From: Verrucomicrobiota bacterium
Lineage (GTDB): Bacteria > Verrucomicrobiota > Verrucomicrobiia > Limisphaerales > AV2
NCBI GenBank assembly: GCA_003219345.1
Contig: QHOP01000237.1
Coordinates: forward strand, 1 to 7,108
Reading direction: 5' to 3'
Length of the DNA: 7,108 bases
The notes under the pieces: model-generated
Seen by the model: only the letters and a program-made list of their open reading frames with translations
Database searches by the model: none
Told to the model about the DNA's origin: nothing
In this document: piece after piece, positions 1-6,600 of the stretch
How the letters are laid out: every line of letters begins with the position of its first letter
Numbering within the stretch: position 1 is the stretch's first letter
Program-made: the position numbers and the translations under genes

Positions 1-236
1 GCCGTTTGCCGGTGCGATGGAGCGCGCCGTCGTGGCGTCCGGAAATCATCGCGGTGCCCGCTCTGCTTCGCAAGGTCGGTCGCATCCGCCGGCGTCACCA
101 CGCGCAGCAGCGCGTTTGCATTTTTCGCCACTCATCGGAAACGCTGACGAACCGAACGGCGCGAGGGGCGCGCAGTTTGAAACCGACTTTGCTTAACCTC
201 CCGCGGCCGCGGGTCAACCCATCAACGATCTAATCT
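1..236. other. Upstream region with no assignable gene
   Basis: Every frame gives short, basic or low-complexity translations and none resembles a known family. Candidates are a + frame closing with TAA at 231-233, a + frame ending ...FETDFA at TAA 194-196 that could be the tail of an upstream gene, and a minus-strand frame opening at GTG 131 and leaving the left edge. I could not choose between them. The leader of the cluster must lie here or further upstream, but I found no convincing -35/-10 pair: a TTGAAA at 177-182 has no -10 box at a usable distance. No Shine-Dalgarno sequence precedes the ATG at 237. Confidence 0.5.
200..213. repeat. 14-bp perfect GC palindrome in the leader
   Basis: CCCGCGGCCGCGGG reads the same on both strands and ends 23 bases before the first start codon. 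The overlapping GGGTCAACCC (211-220) could form an alternative small stem. No T-run follows, so it does not look like a standard intrinsic terminator. It could be a dimeric-protein operator, an RNA hairpin, or chance in GC-rich DNA. Confidence 0.35.
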
Positions 237-1055
237 ATGAAAAAACCGCTCTTCCAACACCGATATGCCAGGCGAGGCTTCACACTCATTGAACTGCTGG
301 TGGTCATTTCCATCATCGCCATTTTGGCCGGACTGCTCCTGCCTGTGATTGTCAAGGCCAAGCAGAAAGCAAAAGTGGCGCAAGCCAAAGTCGAAATCAA
401 CAACATCGTTGGCGCGATCAGCAAATACGAAGCGGACTACAGCCGTTATCCGGCGTCAGCCAGAGCGCGTGAGTCAGCCAAAGACCTCGATTTCACATTC
501 GGAACGAGAAACCTTGATCAAGGCGGCGGCACCCCGGTGCTCAAAGATAAGAACGGGAGGCCGCTGCCGATCATAGAAAACACGCCGATCCAGTCTGATC
601 ACGAAAACAGCAACGCGGAGGTTATGTCTGCCTTGTTGGACGTGGAGAAGTTCAGAAATGGGGTTGATTGGACTTTGAACAAACTACACGCAATGAATCC
701 AAACAAGACGGTTTATCTTAACGTGAAGGAGGTCAGCGACATTAAGTCACCGGGTGTGGGATTGGATGGAGTTTATCGCGACCCGTGGGGAAACCCATAC
801 ATTATCACCGTGGACCTGAACGGCGACAACAAGTGCCGTGATGCTTTCTACAAATTCGATTCGGTCTCGCAAGACCCCAAAAGCCCGCCCAGCAGTGGTC
901 AGGGCTTGAATGGACTTTATCGTTCCACCACAGTCCCGAACACCTTCGAAGCCAACAAACCGATCATGGTCTGGTCCTTTGGTCCGGATGGTCTGATTAG
1001 CTACCAACAAAAAGCTAACGTTGGGTTGAACAAGGATAACATCCTGAGTTGGTAA
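237..1055 (+). CDS. GspG-like type II secretion pseudopilin (prepilin-type N-terminal cleavage/methylation protein)
   Basis: This 272-residue protein has a classic type IV prepilin leader. The basic 14-residue leader ends in Gly14, Phe15 begins the mature chain, and Glu19 is the conserved +5 Glu, followed by a hydrophobic helix to about residue 38. GspG hallmarks follow: a Tyr/Asp-containing helix ending in RYP (70-72), DPWGNPY (182-188) and SFGPDG (247-252), the last resembling the Ser-x-Gly-x-Asp-Gly part of the GspG calcium site. An acidic loop, DLNGDNKCRD (193-202), lies between them. GspG is the major pseudopilus subunit, made at the inner membrane and assembled in the periplasm. The chain is about twice the usual GspG length because roughly 110 residues separate RYP from DPWG. 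It lacks the Thr-Asn enrichment of its neighbours. ATG 237 gives a compact basic leader but has no clear ribosome binding site. The next gene begins about 10 bases after the stop, which suggests co-transcription. Which secretion or pilus machine it serves is unknown. Confidence 0.88.
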   Translation: MKKPLFQHRYARRGFTLIELLVVISIIAILAGLLLPVIVKAKQKAKVAQAKVEINNIVGAISKYEADYSRYPASARARESAKDLDFTFGTRNLDQGGGTPVLKDKNGRPLPIIENTPIQSDHENSNAEVMSALLDVEKFRNGVDWTLNKLHAMNPNKTVYLNVKEVSDIKSPGVGLDGVYRDPWGNPYIITVDLNGDNKCRDAFYKFDSVSQDPKSPPSSGQGLNGLYRSTTVPNTFEANKPIMVWSFGPDGLISYQQKANVGLNKDNILSW

Positions 1056-1064
1056 TTGCCGCCA

Positions 1065-1868
1065 ATGAACGTCCCCTTGCAAAGTTCGAAGAGCCGTGAG
1101 ATCGCCACCGGCCGTCCGAGGCGGCTCGCCGCCTTTACGCTCATCGAACTGCTGGTGGTCATGGCGATCATCGCACTACTGGCAACCATCGGTCTGCCGG
1201 TGCTGAAAGGGTTCGGGAAAGGCACGGGTATGGCCGGCGCTCAACGCCAGATGCTCCAGGACCTCGGGCTGGCCCGGTTGTCGGCCATCAACGGGCGCAC
1301 GACGGTCTATATGGTCTTTGTTCCGACAAACATTTTTGACTCTATCGCTCGGGTGACCGACACCAAAACGCTGCAGCAACTGACCAATCTCATCACCGGT
1401 CAGTATGCGGCCTATGCGTTATTGGCAACGCGGACCGTCGGGGACCAGCCGGGGCGGTGGAACCCTCGGTACCTTTCCGAATGGAAGCGCCTGCCGCAGG
1501 GCATTCTCATTCCGCCGTACAAGTTTGATCCGGCCTTCGCGTCCGCTGCGGACCCGTATCTGCGCTCCTTTTCCATGGCCACCAATCCGCCGCTGCCTTT
1601 CCCAACCGGAAAAAGTCTGCTGCTGTTTCCGGTGCCATACATCGCGTTCAATTCACAAGGCCAGCTTGCTTCGGGTCGGGACGAGCTGATTCCACTGGCT
1701 GAAGGCAGCATTTTTTTCACGAAAAATCAGAACGGTCAGTATGTGTATTCGAAAGACGACGTGCCGGTCATCAATCCGCCGTTGAATTACACGAACCACT
1801 TCATTCGCATCAACTGGCTGACCGGTCGCGCCAGCGTGGATGAGGCGACCCGTCCGAAGTTCAATTGA
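1065..1868 (+). CDS. GspH-like pseudopilin, Verru_Chthon cassette protein D family
   Basis: This 267-residue prepilin-like protein has a 23-residue leader rich in Arg/Lys. Cleavage is predicted between Ala23 and Phe24, with Glu28 at +5 and a hydrophobic helix (FTLIELLVVMAIIALLATIG). After the helix comes the GspH-style pattern of an amphipathic segment with 'LxxLGLARLSAING' spacing, then a beta-rich body including LPQGILIPP, like the 'LPxGv' strand of GspH minor pseudopilins. In type II secretion, GspH is a minor subunit near the pseudopilus tip. I assign it to cassette protein D (TIGR02596) from memory of the family and from its position before B, C and A. ATG 1065 is preferred; an in-frame TTG at 1056, directly after the previous stop, would add three residues. 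Neither has a Shine-Dalgarno sequence, so coupling to the upstream gene is plausible. Ala at -1 instead of Gly is unusual. The protein has no cysteine. Confidence 0.8.
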   Translation: MNVPLQSSKSREIATGRPRRLAAFTLIELLVVMAIIALLATIGLPVLKGFGKGTGMAGAQRQMLQDLGLARLSAINGRTTVYMVFVPTNIFDSIARVTDTKTLQQLTNLITGQYAAYALLATRTVGDQPGRWNPRYLSEWKRLPQGILIPPYKFDPAFASAADPYLRSFSMATNPPLPFPTGKSLLLFPVPYIAFNSQGQLASGRDELIPLAEGSIFFTKNQNGQYVYSKDDVPVINPPLNYTNHFIRINWLTGRASVDEATRPKFN

Positions 1869-1908
1869 AATTTCCATGACGTTCGCACCGGAAAAATCAA
1901 ATCCTGCC

Positions 1909-1912
1909 GGAG
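1909..1912 (+). promoter_or_regulatory. Ribosome binding site deciding the start of the cassette B gene
   Basis: GGAG lies five bases upstream of ATG 1918. The alternative in-frame ATGs at 1876 and 1840 have no comparable purine motif. This is the only clear Shine-Dalgarno-like sequence I see before any gene in the cluster. Confidence 0.5.
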
Positions 1913-1917
1913 AGCCA

Positions 1918-2697
1918 ATGACGCCGAGTGGGCGAGCCAAAGGAAGGAACGCCGCTTTCACAATGGTGGAAATCGCCCTCTGTCTGGGAGTCATTGCCTT
2001 CGCGCTGGTCGCCATCATCGGTGTTCTCCCGACCGGCGTCCGCGTGCAACGGGACAACCGCGAAGATACCATCATCAATCAGGAAGGGCTGTTGTTGCTG
2101 GAGGCCATTCGCAGCGGCTCGCAGGGCCTGGACTATCTGACGAATTATTTCGACACGATAACGATCAGCAACAACCTGGGACAAGTGAGTGTCTTTGCAA
2201 GCCCGGCAGAGCAGAAGAACATTTCGGGCGCTGGTTTGCTGACCAACGGCTATCAGATTGTCAGTTTGTTGACGTTCCCCAAATATGACCCGGATCGGAC
2301 CCTTACAAACCATGTCTTCGCCCGCGTCCGCGCGATCACGGGTTCGGCGGTGGAAAAGAGCCAATCGGCCCGCGACATCGCGTTTGCGTATCAGGTTGTT
2401 TCTGAAGTGGTGCCACTGAGTGTTCATCCGCCGGAAACCACGAATTACCTGGCGAGCGGGCTTGTCAACCAGGACGTATTGACTCGTTCGAACCTGTGGC
2501 GGGTGGCGCGACACGAAGGCATAAATTTCTTCGAGCTGCGGCTCACGCTCCAGGGACCGGTCATTCCCAAGGGAAAAGGCTACGACGTTTTGGGGACGCC
2601 AAAGACCTTTCGGACCCTGATCAGCGGGTCGATTCCAGCTGGCCGTCCGGGCAACGCCACGTTGATTTGGCCCTCCACTTTCCTGCAACTGAAATGA
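1918..2697 (+). CDS. PilV/GspI-like minor pseudopilin, Verru_Chthon cassette protein B family
   Basis: With the ATG 1918 start this is a 259-residue protein. Its 13-residue basic leader ends in Ala13, Phe14 starts the mature chain and Glu18 is at +5. The helix continues as LCLGVIAFALVAIIGVLPTGV; the 'GVIAFALVAI-G-LP-G' pattern after FTMVE is what I recall as characteristic of cassette protein B (TIGR02598), a PilV/GspI-type family. A charged RDNREDT stretch follows. The rest is probably a beta-rich periplasmic head with no recognised catalytic motif. By analogy with GspI it would join the H/J/K-like proteins in a tip complex. Upstream in-frame ATGs exist: 1876 gives a 27-residue leader with acidic residues, and 1840 overlaps the previous gene. 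ATG 1918 is chosen for its GGAG site and its short, positively charged leader. It leaves a 49-base gap after the D gene. The stop codon overlaps the next start as ATGA. Confidence 0.8.
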   Translation: MTPSGRAKGRNAAFTMVEIALCLGVIAFALVAIIGVLPTGVRVQRDNREDTIINQEGLLLLEAIRSGSQGLDYLTNYFDTITISNNLGQVSVFASPAEQKNISGAGLLTNGYQIVSLLTFPKYDPDRTLTNHVFARVRAITGSAVEKSQSARDIAFAYQVVSEVVPLSVHPPETTNYLASGLVNQDVLTRSNLWRVARHEGINFFELRLTLQGPVIPKGKGYDVLGTPKTFRTLISGSIPAGRPGNATLIWPSTFLQLK

Positions 2698-3611
2698 GGT
2701 CCAGTAAAGTCCAACCTTTCATTCGCTTCGCCCGTTCGCGCGCATTTACGGTCGTGGAATTGCTCGTTGCCATATCGGTGCTCACGTTGATTGTGCTGGT
2801 GCTTTACGGGTTGTTCGACCAGGTGCAGAGGGCGCTTCGCGGCAATGTTGCGCAAGTGGATGTGCTCGAAGGCGGCCGGTCGGCGACGCAACTCATGGCC
2901 GGCGACCTGGAGCAAATGGAAGCCGGCAACCTTCCGGCCAGCACGAACCTTTACATCAGCTTGACGGCTGTGCCTTATCGGCAGGCTTTGTTGGTTGCGG
3001 GCACGAACCGGACGAACGTGCTGCAGCAGCTTTTCTTCTCGACGCATGCCAACAAGACCTGGTTCGGGACCGGATACAGGGTTCTGCTGTTGGCGACGAA
3101 CGGAATCGCCAATCAGCTCGCGGAAAACGGGGTCGGAACACTGTGCCGCTACAGCTTCCCGGTCAACGACTCGGACTTTCCGAACCTCCCGCCTCCCCCC
3201 AACAATCCCGGTGCTGCCCGTACGAACCTCTTTTGGCAGGTGATGAACCAGCCCTTGAACTCCACGTGGAGTAACCTCACGAATTATCAGCCAATCCTGG
3301 ACGGGGTGGTGCACTTCCGTATCCACGCTTTCGATACCAACGGGATGCTGATGGTCTCCAACATTTACTCGAACGTAAGAATCATTACCAACGTGGTGTT
3401 TCAGAGCACGGCGACTGAAGAAATCCAGTACACTTTTACCAACTCCGCCCTGCCGGCTTATCTGGAAGTGCAAATGGGCGTTCTGGAACCGCACGTGTTG
3501 GAACGGTACAAAGCGTTTCCCGATCCGACCGTGGCCTCGAACTATCTGGCGCGGCAGGTGGGCGCGGTCCATTTGTTTCAACAACGCATTCCCATTCACG
3601 CGGCCAAATGA
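2694..3611 (+). CDS. PilW/GspJ-like minor pseudopilin, Verru_Chthon cassette protein C family
   Basis: This 305-residue protein starts at ATG 2694, inside the stop of the preceding gene (ATGA). The open frame extends upstream to 2496, but that part only shadows gene B; the 2694 start gives a proper prepilin leader. The 17-residue leader carries several Arg/Lys and ends in Ala17, with Phe18 at +1 and Glu22 at +5 (FTVVELLVAIS), then a hydrophobic helix to about residue 43. An amphipathic segment with 'GGRSATQLMAGDLEQME' resembles the post-helix region of GspJ/PilW proteins. Near the C-terminus, 'ILDGVVHFRIHAFD' and 'LPAYLEVQMGVLEP' fit the usual GspJ/PilW strands. The match to cassette protein C (TIGR02599) is from memory and from gene order. 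A Pro/Asn-rich linker (PPPPNN) lies near the middle, and Thr-Asn dipeptides are frequent (9 by hand count). It ends by overlapping the next start as ATGA, which implies translational coupling. Confidence 0.8.
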   Translation: MRSSKVQPFIRFARSRAFTVVELLVAISVLTLIVLVLYGLFDQVQRALRGNVAQVDVLEGGRSATQLMAGDLEQMEAGNLPASTNLYISLTAVPYRQALLVAGTNRTNVLQQLFFSTHANKTWFGTGYRVLLLATNGIANQLAENGVGTLCRYSFPVNDSDFPNLPPPPNNPGAARTNLFWQVMNQPLNSTWSNLTNYQPILDGVVHFRIHAFDTNGMLMVSNIYSNVRIITNVVFQSTATEEIQYTFTNSALPAYLEVQMGVLEPHVLERYKAFPDPTVASNYLARQVGAVHLFQQRIPIHAAK

Positions 3612-6600
3612 AGCGCAAGTCTCAACGCGGTGTGGCTCTGGTCATCACCCTCATCATGCTGGCGATAGTGACGGTAATGGCGGTCTTGTTTCTCGGCACC
3701 AGCCGCCGCGAACGAGCGTCGGTAACCCTCCGCAAGAATTTGACTGACGCCAAACTGGCGGCCGATGCCGGCCAGGCGCGGGCGCTTTCCGAAGTCGTCG
3801 CGCGCATCACCGCGCAAAGCAATCTATTCGCTTACGATTTCCTGGTATCGACGAATTTTATCAATCCGAACGGGTTTAACCCGAACGGATTCAAGCTCCC
3901 TCCGGCCAACTGGACGAACGTGAGTTACGTTTACGCCAACAGTGGCTTGCCGCTGAACCGGGACGCTGATATCCGGCAGAACCAGGTCAACCTGTTTTAC
4001 GACCCGCGCCCGCCGGTCTTTGTCGTCACCAATCTCACGAGCGGCGCCTCCGAATTTCGCTTCTACCTGGACCTGAATCGCAACGGGCGCTTCGATACGA
4101 ACGGGGTTCAGCGGATTTTCGACACCAACGGCATTATTACGCAGGCGACCGCCCTGTTGGCGGGCGATCCGGAATGGATTGGCATTTTGGAGCACCCGGA
4201 CTTGCCGCATTCGCCGAGCAACCGGTTCATCGGACGCTACGCCTTCGTGTTGGTGCCGGCGGGAAAAACGCTCGACATAAACTTTCTTCATAACAACGCG
4301 AGGAATCCGGGAGTGTCGCGGCCGGTCACACCTGATTTTTTCCGCAATCAGGGAGTCGGCTCGTGGGAAATAAACCTGGCAGCGTTCTTCCGGGAACTGA
4401 ACACGAACACCTGGAACGCGAACAGCTACGCTTACAATCCCGCAAGCAATCTTCGCAGCGGCGGGTACGCCTTCGGCGACGCGTTGAGCATTCTGACGAA
4501 TCGGTATCAGAGCAGGTGGACAAGCTTGAAGTCGGTCAACCAGGCATTTGGCCTGCCGATCGGAAACCTTTTTCGCAATGACCAGATTGACGAGTACAGC
4601 GACGGGCCGTTGATGACCGATATCCACCCGCCCCTCGAAAGCAACCGGGACAATCCGGCGCAGCCCTGGTCGGGCAGCTACAACACCAACGGGTTCGTGA
4701 GCATTTTTGAGCTGTTCGACACGAACAAAGTCTCCACCAACCTGATTAACGGCCGGCTGCGCCCCACGCTGGTCAGGCCGGGCACCTACAACCAGAACAC
4801 TTTTTACCGCCTGATGGCGCAGTTGGGCACCGATTCGCTGCCGGCGAACCGGAACAAGTTGAACCTCAATTACGACAATGTGAACCAGCTCACCGGGCAG
4901 ATCGACCCAAGCGCAGTGGCCGGGTTCACGAATTGGACGCCGCTTCGCTTCTTTACGAATGCAGCCGACCAGATGTTGCGCTCACAGTCGAGCAACCTGT
5001 TGAGCGCGATCGGAATCACCAACGTTACGTTGAGCGTGACGAACATTCCTGTCTATCCGACCAATCTCTACCTCGCCAGCGTGCATCGCCTGTTGCAACT
5101 GGCGGCGAACATCGGCGACGCGACCACCAACCGCTTCCAGCTCTCCACCGGCACCAACATCATTTATGCGCCGTCGGTCTTCCGGCCGGCGTTCCTCAAC
5201 GATGGCAAGAGTATTTTCATTGCCGGTTATCACGAGGTGTTCGACACGAACTTTTTGAAAGATCCATGGCTTGATTTGAATAATCAGGCCGCCCGCAACG
5301 CCATCATCCCCCCGGGAACCATAAAGACAAACGTGAATGTGTACGGCATTGGGCTCGTCATCGGAGCGAAGAAAGGCCTGCCGAGCTTTAATGAGTTTCT
5401 GCTCCAATCCGATGTGCAGGTCTCACGGAGATTGCAGGTCAGGAAGGACAGGAAGTTTCAACAGGCCTATGAGATCGGGATTTCAAACTACTTTGCGCTC
5501 GAAGCGTGGAATTCCTACACCCAGGCATGTCCCATGCCGCTGACCATGATGATTGTGACCAACCAGGCTTCGCTCCTCCTGACGAACGAGAACAATCCCC
5601 CGTTTAACGGGCCGATGAGCCTGGCTTTCACGAACATTGGCACGTCATTCACGACGAATTTTCCGGCCTATACATCGTGGCAGGCAAGGGAGTTCAAGGT
5701 TCCGTTGGAGCGTCTGGAGGTTTTCGTGCCGGATTCGGAGTTCCATTTTGATCAACTTCCGTATCTGCGGCGGATCCAAAACGGCATTTCGTTCGACGTG
5801 AAGCAGAATGATTTTCGGGTGCCAAACTGGAAACTGATTGTCACGAATCGGGTGGTTTATGCATTGGTGGCCAAAGACCTGAGCAACACGCCCCGCATCG
5901 TGGATTTTGTCAACCCCGGCAACATGGTCGGCGGGATGGACATCGCCCGCGCGCTTGTCGGCGCCACAAATGCGTTCGGCGCTGACCAGGGCCAGGATTT
6001 TTCCGGCATTTATTGGCTCACCAACCGCATCGCCAGCGGGGCGGTTAATCCGTACACGGCGCCGCTCAATTCGACCAGGGGAATTACCAATCAACTGAAT
6101 GTTTCCCTCAACGATGTATTGAAAGATGACGAATGGAACAGCTACAGCAAAAATCAGATCGACGGGGATGAAAAGAAGAAGGCGATCGATGGTTTCCGGA
6201 AATTCATGGGCCTGCCGCCCATCTTTTATCCAAACGACACGAGTGTTCCGACCGAGACGTTCTGGCAGGTGCCCTTCACGCCCACGCGAAAACTGGATCA
6301 ACAACTCTCCTGGCAGGTCAACGATCCCCTGGTGCACTATACTCTCCAGGATCTATACGACCGGTTCTACACGGACACGAACACTGTTCAGGCGTTGTTG
6401 CCCAGGCAGAGTCCGCAGGACAACAATATCCGCAAACAGAACTGGCGGTATCGTCCCTGGGGCGGCAAGCCGGGCAAGGACCCGTCCGACGATGCGTCGG
6501 CCCGCGACCTCGCGCTCAAGGACCCGTTGATCACGCAGTCCGATGACTGGGATTTTCCCACCAACAAATTTCCGAACCTCGGCTGGCTGGGCCGCGTGCA

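Noticed and set aside
1..131. Minus-strand frame opening at GTG 131 and leaving the left edge, which would be a divergent gene
   Set aside because: It starts plausibly (MAKNANALLRVVTPADATDL if GTG is read as Met) but becomes a run of Arg/Pro/His, is only 43 codons and has no ribosome binding site. The evidence is too weak to call it.
6..233. Short + strand open frame of 75 codons ending just before the first gene
   Set aside because: The translation is Arg-rich and low in acidic residues, with no recognisable motif, and looks like out-of-frame reading of GC-rich DNA. It could not be distinguished from two other frames in the same stretch.
177..236. Possible promoter with TTGAAA at 177-182 or TAATCT at 231-236
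   Set aside because: The two boxes are 48 bases apart, neither has a partner at 16-18 bases, and TAATCT directly abuts the start codon.
291..1162. Identical 17-bp stretch (GAACTGCTGGTGGTCAT) at 291-307 and 1146-1162
   Set aside because: It encodes the same ELLVV part of the prepilin signature in two pseudopilin genes. Coding conservation explains it and no mobile or regulatory repeat is needed.
1897..2688. Minus-strand open frame of 263 codons
   Set aside because: It lies wholly antisense to the B gene, which has a clear prepilin leader and membrane helix. The antisense product has no domain and is Arg/Gln/His-rich, typical of a mirror frame.
2580..3599. Minus-strand open frame of 339 codons
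   Set aside because: It is antisense to the C gene, Arg/His/Val-rich, without motifs, and has no fitting start context. Long antisense frames arise readily from this codon usage.
3824..4627. Minus-strand open frame of 267 codons, with a similar one of 230 codons at 5645-6337
   Set aside because: Both are antisense to the continuous 1167-codon A frame, which carries a proper leader and fits the cassette. Their translations show no family resemblance.
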